A stretch of 64,000 bases of DNA, from assembly GCA_020073385.1 (NCBI GenBank), contig JAIQFH010000034.1:16406-80405 (forward strand), given 5' to 3'. The stretch is from Terriglobia bacterium (GTDB lineage: Bacteria; Acidobacteriota; Terriglobia; Terriglobales; Acidobacteriaceae). The stretch's first letter is position 1, and each line of letters starts with the position of its first letter. The position numbers and the translations under genes are program-made. Positions 33,921-41,653 of this stretch are shown in pieces. Under the pieces are notes generated by a model that was not told where the DNA came from, did not search any database, and saw nothing but the letters and a program-made list of their open reading frames with translations.

Positions 33921-36122
33921 CTAGGAAGCTCCAGCCGCAGAAGCACTCTGAGAGTCCCTCTGTTGCAGCTCTTGAATCCTCGCGGCCAGCGTCTGCACGG
34001 AGAATGGCTTGTTAAGCAGAACCGTCCCGGTCCCGACTTCGGGATGCGCGAATGAAGAGGCCTGGCTATATCCGGAGATGAAGATAACGGCAAAGTCTTT
34101 TCGCTTTGCCCGGAGTTTCGACACAAACTCCGGACCGCCCATCTGAGGCATCACGACGTCGGCAACAACAATGTCAATCTGTCCGGCGTGGGCTTCGGCC
34201 AGAACGAGCGCATCGGCTCCATTTTCCGCTTCGATCACAGTGTAGCCAAAGGCCCGCAGCGCCGCTGCTGTAAGAAGCCGCAACGCAGCTTCGTCCTCCA
34301 CCAACAGGATCGTGCCCGTTCCCTTCAGCGCCACCGGTACTTTCTGCGCCGACGTCACAGAAGCAGCACTCGTTACCGCGGGCAGGTAGACCTTGAATGT
34401 GGTTCCGACTTCTACTTCACTCACCACGGCGATGTGGCCCTTGCTCTGTTCGACGATTCCGTAAACGGTCGCCAGACCCAGGCCGGTGCCTTTGCCTTGC
34501 TCCTTGGTGGTGAAGAAGGGTTCGAAGATGTGAGCCAGAGTTTCCTTGTCCATGCCGATGCCGGTATCCTTCACCGCAATCAGCACGTAGTCCCCGGCGC
34601 GCGCGTCGGGATTACAGGCGGCATACGCCTCGTCAAGGTGCGCGGGCTGGGTTTCCACGATCAGCTTGCCGCCATTGGGCATGGCGTCGCGGGCGTTGAC
34701 AACGAGATTCATGACGACCTGCTCAAGCTGTCCCGGATCCGCCTGCACGCGCCCGATCGGATCGGACAGGTTCGTCTTCAACTCGATGTCTTCTCCAATC
34801 AACACGCGCAGCATCTTCACCATATTGCGCACAGTCTGGTTGGGATCGAGGATCTGCGGCTCGAGCACCTGCTTGCGGCTGAATGCCAGCAACTGCCGGG
34901 TGAGAGCGCTGGCCCGATCACCCGCCTTCTTGATCTCTTCCAAGTGCGGACGCGAGGGTGCGGGCACCGCATCCAGCAGCATGTCGCTGTAGCCCTTGAT
35001 GATCATAACCAGATTGTTGAAATCATGGGCTACGCCGCCTGCAAGTCTCCCGACGGCTTCCAGGCGCGCCGCACGCAGCATGCTCTCGCGCGACTTCTTC
35101 AGGCTGTCGCGCATCTCCTTGAAAGCGCGTCCCAGATCCGCGACTTCGTCGTTGCCTCGAATCGGAATCGGAAAATCAAAATTACCTTTCTGCAATTGCC
35201 TGGTTCCAACTACCAGTTGCTCGACGGGACGTGTGATTTGGCGCGAGAGCAGAAACGCCACGAATGCTCCGCCGAGCACCGCGACCGCGCCCAGCATGGC
35301 AAGCATCCGATTCAATGCCCTGAGAAAGCTGGATGCCTGATCGAACGATTGCAGGCAATAGAGGCGAACCGGATGGTTGCCTGGCAACTCGACGAAGCTC
35401 GCCAGCCAGCGTTCGCCGCGTACCTGAAATACCCGTTCGGCAGTCGACGGTGTTGGGTCACGAGGCAGTGCGGATTCGAACTCCTGCCACACTTCGGCTG
35501 GCAGCGAACTGAGCAGCACACGGCCTTGGCGCTCAAAGGTGAACGCTGACTTTCCGAAATCGCCGCTGGTGAGAATCGTCTCCCGCCGCATTTCCCTTCC
35601 CAACGCCATTCGCCCAAGCGTTCGCTCGTCCTGCCCGGTGCCCGCGAAGATAGGGACAAAATTTATGTCATACAAGTGGCCGTTCACGAACCACCAGTCT
35701 TCGACGCCATCCGCGGCCAGCAGCAGCGGCTTGACCGTGGCGGAGTTCACATCGTCGAATTTGGCATGCAGACCCAGCAGTTCGCCGCCCGGGTTTTCCA
35801 GAATCAGCAAATCCGCACGGCTTGCCGGCAGAATCCACTGCGAACCGTCTTGCACCGTCAGAGGGTCATTGGTCGACATCAGGGCTTTGACGCTCGGTTG
35901 GTTGGCGATAAATGATGCGCTTTGCTCGGCCTGTTCGCGCCGCAGCCTCTCCATCTCGGCATAAACGTGCGATTGCGTCCGCAAAGCAGAGGCCAGGTCA
36001 GCCCGTATCTGGTTCCGCATCCTTGCCTGCACCAAGGCCAGGACGGCCGCAGTCAGAAAGAAGACGACCGCGACCATCGACACGAGAAGCTTGGTTCGTA
36101 AATGGGTGAAGTGATGCAACAC
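33921..36122 (-). CDS. Hybrid sensor histidine kinase with C-terminal receiver domain
   Basis: 733 aa. Two membrane helices (residues about 11-31 and 272-292) enclose a periplasmic sensor domain of about 240 aa. It is followed by HAMP (about 292-345), HisKA with the phospho-His in RLAGGVAHDFNNLVMIIKGYSDML, and HATPase_c (NLVVNARDAMPNGG, IAVKDTGIGMD, FFTTKEQGKGTGLGLATVYGIV). A REC domain at about 605-725 (TILLVEDEAALRLL, phospho-Asp in VVADVVMPQMGG, Lys in LLNKPFS) ends the protein. No response regulator with an output domain is adjacent. It is divergent from the porin-cupredoxin pair, which it might control. Confidence 0.94.
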   Translation of the reverse strand: MLHHFTHLRTKLLVSMVAVVFFLTAAVLALVQARMRNQIRADLASALRTQSHVYAEMERLRREQAEQSASFIANQPSVKALMSTNDPLTVQDGSQWILPASRADLLILENPGGELLGLHAKFDDVNSATVKPLLLAADGVEDWWFVNGHLYDINFVPIFAGTGQDERTLGRMALGREMRRETILTSGDFGKSAFTFERQGRVLLSSLPAEVWQEFESALPRDPTPSTAERVFQVRGERWLASFVELPGNHPVRLYCLQSFDQASSFLRALNRMLAMLGAVAVLGGAFVAFLLSRQITRPVEQLVVGTRQLQKGNFDFPIPIRGNDEVADLGRAFKEMRDSLKKSRESMLRAARLEAVGRLAGGVAHDFNNLVMIIKGYSDMLLDAVPAPSRPHLEEIKKAGDRASALTRQLLAFSRKQVLEPQILDPNQTVRNMVKMLRVLIGEDIELKTNLSDPIGRVQADPGQLEQVVMNLVVNARDAMPNGGKLIVETQPAHLDEAYAACNPDARAGDYVLIAVKDTGIGMDKETLAHIFEPFFTTKEQGKGTGLGLATVYGIVEQSKGHIAVVSEVEVGTTFKVYLPAVTSAASVTSAQKVPVALKGTGTILLVEDEAALRLLTAAALRAFGYTVIEAENGADALVLAEAHAGQIDIVVADVVMPQMGGPEFVSKLRAKRKDFAVIFISGYSQASSFAHPEVGTGTVLLNKPFSVQTLAARIQELQQRDSQSASAAGAS

Positions 36123-36250
36123 GCTGCATGACAGACTAAGCGAGGAGAATGCGGCAGGCCAGACACTTTGGTAACTGCCATTCCGGTGTCGGCACTACTA
36201 GTAACCTTGCCGTAACTTCTTCCGGCTGACGAAAATAATTTGCAAAGTCA

Positions 36251-37714
36251 ATGACAATGTCTCTCAAGGTTGTCGGTGCCCTCGTGTGCGCCGTTGCCAG
36301 CTATGCGCTGGCACAGGATGCGGCTTCTCCCAGTCCCGATGTCGCACAGCTAAGCCAGCAATTACAGCAGACGCGTGCTGAACTTAACGATTCCAAGCGG
36401 CAAATCGAAGAACTACGTCAGAGTCTGGAAGAATTGCGTCGACAGGTCCAGTCCGGCCATCCCGAGCCCGCGGCGCAGAATGTTTCAGAGCCCAGCGCTT
36501 CGGCGGCCGACCAGGATGTAGGTTTCCTTGCCGCAAAGATCGGCGAGTTGCATCAGGATAAAGTCGAGAGCGCCAGCAAATACCCAGTCAAGCTCTCCGG
36601 ATTGATTCTCTTCAATTCGTATTGGAACAAGGGCTTTCTCGACATACAGGATCTTCCCAGCTTGGCGTTACCCAGCTTTCCGGGCGCGCCCGCCCCGAGC
36701 GTCGGCGCCACGTTGAGGCAAACCACGCTAGGTATCAACGCCGCCGGTCCGAAATTGTTTGGCGCAAGGACCTCGGGTGAAGCTGAGATCGATTTTGCGG
36801 GAGGAAGCCCCACAACGCCCTATGGCGTAACCGCCGGACTGCTTCGCTTGCGAACGGCTAAGGTCAGCCTCGACTGGACCAACACTTCACTCAGCTTCGG
36901 GCAAGATAGTCTCTTCTTCTCTCCTCTGTCGCCGACGTCGTACGCGACCGTGCTCGAGCCGGCGATGTCATGGTCGGGAAATCTTTGGGTCTGGACTCCT
37001 GCCGTGGAAGTCACGCATCACATCAATTTGAGCGACGCGTCTTCTCTGGTGCTTCAAGGTGGCGTGCTCGATCCGCTGACGGAAGAGGTCCCAGTCTTCC
37101 AGGGATGTAATCCAACGGCTGGCGAAGCCACACGCTCCCCCGCCATCGCTGGACGCATCGCCCTCGACCATTCGAAAGGCGAGAAATTTCCGTTCACGAT
37201 CGGTTTCGGCGGATACCGCGCGAACCAGCAATATCAAACGTTCCCAACCATCGCGAGTTGGACGTTGAACTCCGATATCAAAGCGAATTTCGGGAAATAT
37301 TTTGAATTGTCGGGGGAATGGTACACAGGACAAGCCGTCGGCGGTTTGGGTGGCGGCATTTGGGCCAGCGTCGTGTATCCGGAGCCTGTCGGACCGCACA
37401 GCTCGATCCATCCACTGCGCTCCACGGGTGGATGGGCGCAGTTGAAATTCATTCCCGCGAGCCGAGTTGAAATCAATGGCGCGTTCGGCCAGGACGAAAA
37501 CTACGGCAAAGATCTGCGTTTCTTCCCGTTCTCGTTTGATGCGAATGGCTTTCCTGCCATGCAGAAAAATCGAACGGACCTGGTGAATTTTATCTATAAG
37601 CCCAGCTCAGTCCTGTTGTTCGCCGTCGAGTACCGGCACCTGTTTACGCTTCCGGCAGGTTTTGCCGGAGCGAAAGGCGATCAAGTAAATCTCGCAGCGG
37701 GGGTTCATTTCTGA
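36251..37714 (+). CDS. Porin-like outer membrane beta-barrel protein with coiled-coil N-terminus
   Basis: 487 aa. The signal peptide ends SYALA-QD (about residue 22). Residues 30-70 form a coiled coil (SQQLQQTRAELNDSKRQIEELRQSLEELRRQVQ), as in trimeric porins with peptidoglycan-facing stalks. Residues 110-487 show alternating beta strands of a barrel (VKLSGLILFNSYWNKGF, GEAEIDFAGG, KVSLDWTNTSLSFGQD) and end in an aromatic C-terminus (LAAGVHF), the usual signal for outer-membrane insertion. Substrate specificity is not evident. It is translationally coupled to the next gene (TGATG). Confidence 0.85.
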   Translation: MTMSLKVVGALVCAVASYALAQDAASPSPDVAQLSQQLQQTRAELNDSKRQIEELRQSLEELRRQVQSGHPEPAAQNVSEPSASAADQDVGFLAAKIGELHQDKVESASKYPVKLSGLILFNSYWNKGFLDIQDLPSLALPSFPGAPAPSVGATLRQTTLGINAAGPKLFGARTSGEAEIDFAGGSPTTPYGVTAGLLRLRTAKVSLDWTNTSLSFGQDSLFFSPLSPTSYATVLEPAMSWSGNLWVWTPAVEVTHHINLSDASSLVLQGGVLDPLTEEVPVFQGCNPTAGEATRSPAIAGRIALDHSKGEKFPFTIGFGGYRANQQYQTFPTIASWTLNSDIKANFGKYFELSGEWYTGQAVGGLGGGIWASVVYPEPVGPHSSIHPLRSTGGWAQLKFIPASRVEINGAFGQDENYGKDLRFFPFSFDANGFPAMQKNRTDLVNFIYKPSSVLLFAVEYRHLFTLPAGFAGAKGDQVNLAAGVHF

Positions 37715-38394
37715 TGCGGGGCCTGCGTCTGCTGACGGTGATCTTCCTGAGTTGTGGCGCCCTCACAGCGCAGGACCTCACATTTCGTGGCAAGGTTGCA
37801 GTCGTTCATCGCTCCAGCCACAAGTCGGGCAGCGCCGACGTTGTAGTCTGGCTGACTCCGGCCCATCCAATCGAACCCGTAGTGGCGAGCCCTCCAGCGC
37901 GCCTCGTCCAGAAGGACAAACGATTTTCACCGCACGTCATTGCCGTTCGAGTAGGAACAGAAATCGAATTCCCGAACCAGGATCCGTTCTTCCACGACGT
38001 GTTCTCGATCTATCGCGGCAAGCCTTTCGATCTTGGCCTGTATGAAAGCGGCACGACGCGGAAGGTGAAGTTCTCGCAACCCGGTGTGTCTTACATATTC
38101 TGCAATATCCATCCGGAGATGAGCGCGGCGGTGGTCGCGGTGCCCACACCTCATTTCACCCTCACCAGCGAAGATGGCAGTTTTCAGATCGCTCATGTGC
38201 CGCCCGGACATTACAAGATGGAATTCTGGTATGAGATGGCTTCGGAGGCAGAGCTGGCGTCTCTGGCTCGCGAGCTGGACATTGGACCGGACACTTCCGC
38301 CGTTTCTGCAACGCTGCACTCTTCCGACCTGCCTTCGCAGCATCTGGATAAGTACGGGCAGGAATACCCCAAAGACAAACCGAAAAGCTACTAG
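37714..38394 (+). CDS. Exported cupredoxin-domain protein with a carboxypeptidase-regulatory-like region
   Basis: 226 aa starting on the last base of the porin stop codon (TGATG). Signal peptide at residues 1-20 (MRGLRLLTVIFLSCGALTAQ). The type-1 copper ligands are present: His in PNQDPFFHDVFS, and Cys, His and Met in YIFCNIHPEMSAAVVAV. This is the methylamine-utilisation/plastocyanin-like pattern. Residues about 145-175 (TPHFTLTSEDGSFQIAHVPPGHYKMEFWYE) look like a carboxypeptidase-regulatory beta-sandwich. It probably binds Cu in the periplasm or outer membrane for electron transfer, together with the barrel upstream. A copper role for the pair is inference. Confidence 0.88.
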   Translation: MRGLRLLTVIFLSCGALTAQDLTFRGKVAVVHRSSHKSGSADVVVWLTPAHPIEPVVASPPARLVQKDKRFSPHVIAVRVGTEIEFPNQDPFFHDVFSIYRGKPFDLGLYESGTTRKVKFSQPGVSYIFCNIHPEMSAAVVAVPTPHFTLTSEDGSFQIAHVPPGHYKMEFWYEMASEAELASLARELDIGPDTSAVSATLHSSDLPSQHLDKYGQEYPKDKPKSY

Positions 38395-38396
38395 AC

Positions 38397-38539
38397 TGTT
38401 CGAGCCGTCAGGCTCGCGTGGACGGTCACGAACAAAAGCGATAACCACGAAGGACACGAAGTATCACGAAGTTTTCTCTTCCTAAGCGTCTTCATTTCAG
38501 GGGTCTTCCTTCGTGAACCTTCGTGCCCTTCGTGGTTTA
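38397..38539. repeat. Dispersed repeats: small palindrome and a family E-like inverted repeat
   Basis: CGAGCC-GTCA-GGCTCG (38401-38416) followed by ACCACGAAGGACACGAAG and, 60 bp on, the inverse CTTCGTGCCCTTCGTGGT. At the convergent cupredoxin/alcohol dehydrogenase junction. Confidence 0.82.
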
Positions 38540-38549
38540 CGCTTTTCGC

Positions 38550-39557
38550 CTACCTCATCGTCAATACGACACGAAACCGCGCCCTTCCGCTGATCATCTG
38601 GTCGTAAGCCTCGGCAGCCTTTTCCAGAGGGTAGCGCTCGATCATCGGCCGCACACCACTAAAAGCACTGAACTCGAGCGTATCCTGCGAGTCTTTGCCC
38701 GTGCCCGAAGCCCAGCCGCGAATCGACTTGCGCCCGCCGATCAGCTGGAGCGGAGTCACCGTCAGCGACTCGAATCCCGCCCCAACGATCATCAACGTCC
38801 CATTCGGACCGAGTCCGTCCACCAGAGCAGACATCGACTTCGAATCGGGGGCGGTAGCGAGAATAATGTGCGCGCCTCCCAGTTTCTTCAAGGCTTCAGC
38901 AGGGGGTCCGGCGTTGGTATCGACATACTCGTGCGCCCCCAGTTTCCTGGCGAGCGCCTGCTTGTCGGCTCCCCGTCCGATGGCGACCGTGAGAAAGCCC
39001 ATTTGCCGAGCGAACTAAATACCCAGATGCCCCAGGCCGCCAATGCCTTGAACTGCGACGAGATCACCACCGCGAGCGCCTGAGTTTCGCAGCGCGTTGT
39101 AGACCGTAATGCCCGCGCAAAGCAAGGGCGCGGCCTCGTCCGCCGGCAGCTCGTCCGGCATCAGCGCGACCGCCTCAGCCGGCGCCACCATGTATTCGGC
39201 ATAGCCTCCGTCAAAATGTATGGCGGTAATCTTCTCGAACGCGCAGTTGACGAAGTCTCCCCGCCGGCAGGGCTCGCACTGGAAGCAATGGCCGCCATGC
39301 CAGCCGACACCAACGCGCTGGCCAGGCTTCCACTTTGTGACGTCGGGACCGATAGCATCGACGCGTCCCGCGATCTCGTGCCCCGGCACGCGCGGATACT
39401 GAATGCCGGGCCAGAGTCCTTCTTTTACCAGCGCATCGCTGTGACAGATGCCGCACGCTTCAACTTTGATGCGAACCTGGCCGCGGGCGGGCTGAGGGAT
39501 CGGGCGTTCGACGACTTCGAAACTTCCACCTGGCTTGCTGATTTGAACGGCTTTCAT
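38550..39557 (-). pseudogene. Zinc-dependent alcohol dehydrogenase with an in-frame amber codon
   Basis: One continuous frame of 336 codons, broken only by TAG at codon 181 (plus-strand CTA at 39015-39017). The N-terminal part has the catalytic zinc motif ACGICHSDALVKEG, GHEIAGRVDAIG and the structural zinc cysteines in HCFQCEPCRRGDFVNC; the C-terminal part continues FARQMGFLTVAIGRGADKQALARKLGAHEYVDT. The stop replaces the residue after IGGLGHLGI, where zinc ADHs normally have Gln (CAG), so one C-to-T change explains it. All other motifs are intact, which suggests a recent nonsense mutation, an assembly error or readthrough. An ATG 4 codons after the stop could allow a separate C-terminal fragment. 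Confidence 0.88.
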
Positions 39558-39721
39558 GGGGATCGATCCTTTCTGGATGGACTTCCGGAATGGCTAATGC
39601 GGCACAACTAGAGATGAGGCAACGTTGGTTGGGATGCAAAATCCCGAATCGGGACCCCAAATACATGAAGCTCGATGTTTGATCTTGAGAATTTACCCAG
39701 GCACAAAATAGGCTCGAGTAA

Positions 39722-39794
39722 GGGCCCGTGGTGTAAATGGGAGCACGTCAACCTGTCCAGTTGGAAGGTGCGGGTTCGAGTCCCGCCGGGTCCA
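39722..39794 (+). tRNA. tRNA-like gene, anticodon GTC (Asp), atypical
   Basis: Complete cloverleaf of 73 nt: acceptor GGGCCCG/CGGGTCC (one G-U), a 4-bp D stem, anticodon stem TCAAC/GTTGG, loop CTGTCCA (39753-39759), a 5-nt variable loop, and T stem GCGGG/CCCGC with loop TTCGAGT. Anticodon GTC (39755-39757) reads Asp codons. Oddities: position 37 is C rather than a purine; the discriminator is A, whereas bacterial tRNA-Asp normally has G; and no CCA is encoded, although the four tRNA genes near 62-63 kb all encode it. This suggests a tRNA-like RNA or a degenerate tRNA. Weak promoter-like boxes (TTGATC at 39679, CAAAAT at 39704) lie upstream. Confidence 0.72.
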
Positions 39795-39951
39795 CGGCTC
39801 CCTATCGGTAGGGCGGCTGGTGGAGAGCTTTTGGACAGGGAAGCTCTCCCAAAGTAATGTTGACTTCATGCAAGCTGTTTTCGATAATTAGACCGTACTG
39901 GACAGGTTGACGGCCCTGAACTGGAGTACAGTTCAGGGTTTCCTTTTTTTT
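39795..39951 (+). ncRNA. Structured tail of the tRNA-like gene with anti-anticodon segments
   Basis: Between the cloverleaf and the terminator I see three elements: a small hairpin CCCTA-TCGG-TAGGG (39800-39813); a perfect 9-bp hairpin GGAGAGCTT/AAGCTCTCC (39822-39849) whose 10-nt loop contains TGGACAGG (39832-39839), complementary to CCTGTCCA, i.e. the whole anticodon loop plus one stem base; and ACTGGACAGGTTGACG (39897-39912), the exact reverse complement of 39746-39761, the anticodon arm. It contains no plausible ORF. The whole transcript from tRNA to terminator would be about 230 nt. Function unknown; the base complementarity is certain, the RNA is inferred. Confidence 0.6.
39914..39951 (+). 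terminator. Strong intrinsic terminator
   Basis: Perfect 10-bp stem CCCTGAACTG/CAGTTCAGGG with a 5-nt loop, followed by TTTCC and eight T residues (39944-39951) that run up to the gltX stop codon on the other strand. It directly follows the 16-nt anti-anticodon segment. Confidence 0.93.
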
Positions 39952-41436
39952 CTAGGCGAGTTTCTGACTCGCGTCTTCAATCCGGGCCAGCGTCTTTTCT
40001 TTCCCCAACACTTCCAGCGTCTCAAACAACCCGGGCGCGTTCTTGCGTCCGCAGACTGCGACCCGAATGGGTTGGAACATCTGCCCGGCCTTCACTCCGA
40101 GTTCCTGGGCAGCGGCGCGCAGGGCCTGATCCAGCGGATCATGCTTGAACTCGACATCTGCCAGCACGGCTTGCGCCTTTTGCAGGACTTCGAGAGCCAT
40201 GGCGGCGTCCCCCTTTTGCGGGATGAGTTCGGTGGGGTCATACGGTGGCAACTTGTCCACGAAGAAGAAGTCCGCGGCGGTGAGTACATCGCGCAGCAGC
40301 TTGATGCGCTCGCGGATGAGAGGCGTAACCTGTAGCATCTTCTCGGGCGTGACGTTGAATCCGGCGTCGTGCACGATCGGTAGCAATCGCTGGCTGAGAT
40401 CGTCGATAGCCAATCCCCGGATGTGCTCCGCGTTCAGCCACACGGCCTTCTGATCGAAAGTCTCCTCAGGTGTGGTTGCCGGTTCTTTGAAATTTACAAC
40501 TGCGTTCGCGCGGTTGATTCCTTCCAGTGAAAAGGCTTCAATCAATTCCTCCCGGCTCATTTTTGTACGGTCGTCTTTCGGCGACCAACCCAGCAGGCAC
40601 AAGAAATTGATGAACGCTTCCGGCAGGAATCCCGCATCACGATAAGTCGTGACACTGACGACCGGACCATGGCGCCGCTTGGAAAGCTTCGTTCCATCGG
40701 GTGCAACCAACAGGGGAAGGTGAGCGAACTGCGGCGGAGCGTATCCCGCGGCCTCGAAGATCAAGACATGCTTAAACGTGTTCGAAAGGTGATCCTGCCC
40801 CCGAATGATGTGGCTGATGCGCAGATCGGCGTCATCGGCGCAAGACGCCAAGTGATAAGTCGGCATGCCGTCGGAGCGCAGCAGCGCGAAGTCCTCAATG
40901 TCCGCCCCGGCCTTCATCTGCTCGCCGTAAACGGCGTCCGTGAAACGTACGACCTGCCCGGCGTCGCGGGGCACGCGGAAACGCAAGGCGAAAGGCTCAC
41001 CCGCGGCTGCCCGCCGGTCGCTTTCCTCGCGAGACATTTCGCGCATCCCGGGATTGAAAAGCCAGGTTCCCTGGGTTCCGGACTTCTCGCTGTCTCCAGT
41101 GTGTGCGGGGGTGAAATCACGGTAAGCGAGGCCCCTCTGGAAGATCGCCTCCGCCATCTGCCGGTGCAGCGCACCGCGTTCTGATTGCTTGTATTCCTCG
41201 TCCCAGCCCAAGCCGAGCCATTTCAGGCCCTCAAAAATCGAGTTGACCGATTCGTCCGTATTCCGCTCGACATCGGTGTCATCGAGACGCAGGATCATGG
41301 TTCCGCCATTCCGGCGGGCAAACAGCCAGTTGAATATGAAAGTTCGTGCGCTGCCTACGTGGAGAAAGCCGGTGGGCGAAGGGGCGAAGCGAACTCGAAG
41401 ATTTCCTTGAGATGAAGAGCTCGGGGAGTCAGACAT
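39952..41436 (-). CDS. gltX: Glutamate--tRNA ligase
   Basis: 494 aa class I aminoacyl-tRNA synthetase. The HIGH-type motif is [23 protein letters not shown] (residues about 16-38) and the KMSKS-type motif is [10 protein letters not shown]. Further family segments are [16 protein letters not shown] zinc-region equivalents and [16 protein letters not shown]. The C-terminal anticodon-binding domain is helical and ends [12 protein letters not shown]. It charges tRNA-Glu; since glnS is also present at 52606, it is probably discriminating. It converges on the tRNA-like gene; the terminator U-tract abuts its stop codon. Confidence 0.96.
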   Translation of the reverse strand: MSDSPSSSSQGNLRVRFAPSPTGFLHVGSARTFIFNWLFARRNGGTMILRLDDTDVERNTDESVNSIFEGLKWLGLGWDEEYKQSERGALHRQMAEAIFQRGLAYRDFTPAHTGDSEKSGTQGTWLFNPGMREMSREESDRRAAAGEPFALRFRVPRDAGQVVRFTDAVYGEQMKAGADIEDFALLRSDGMPTYHLASCADDADLRISHIIRGQDHLSNTFKHVLIFEAAGYAPPQFAHLPLLVAPDGTKLSKRRHGPVVSVTTYRDAGFLPEAFINFLCLLGWSPKDDRTKMSREELIEAFSLEGINRANAVVNFKEPATTPEETFDQKAVWLNAEHIRGLAIDDLSQRLLPIVHDAGFNVTPEKMLQVTPLIRERIKLLRDVLTAADFFFVDKLPPYDPTELIPQKGDAAMALEVLQKAQAVLADVEFKHDPLDQALRAAAQELGVKAGQMFQPIRVAVCGRKNAPGLFETLEVLGKEKTLARIEDASQKLA

Positions 41437-41653
41437 GATCGAACTTTCGATGTTACGGGCCGGAAAAAGACATCGTCAAGCTGGCTTCGCCGCCTGGCGT
41501 TTTTCGTGCAACCCTTTGACACGAAAAGAAATCGAAGGCGGACACTGTACTTAAATTCTATTGAGTTCGGATGCATGGTTGTGAAACCATGGGACACAAG
41601 TTTCCCCCCGAAAGTGAGCCGGCGACTCTGGCTAGCTGTCTAACGCCGACCCT

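Noticed and set aside
39746..39912. The anticodon-arm duplication as a phage or integrative-element attachment site.
   Set aside because: Attachment cores duplicate a tRNA segment in direct orientation next to an integrase; here the copy is inverted, only 150 bp away, and no integrase is present.
41437..41653. Possible c-di-GMP riboswitch (GEMM) before the GGDEF/HD-GYP gene: AAACC and GGGAC segments and a CATGGTT/AACCATG hairpin are present.
   Set aside because: The segments are directly adjacent instead of flanking the P1b hairpin, and the second helix and tetraloop receptor of GEMM cannot be drawn.
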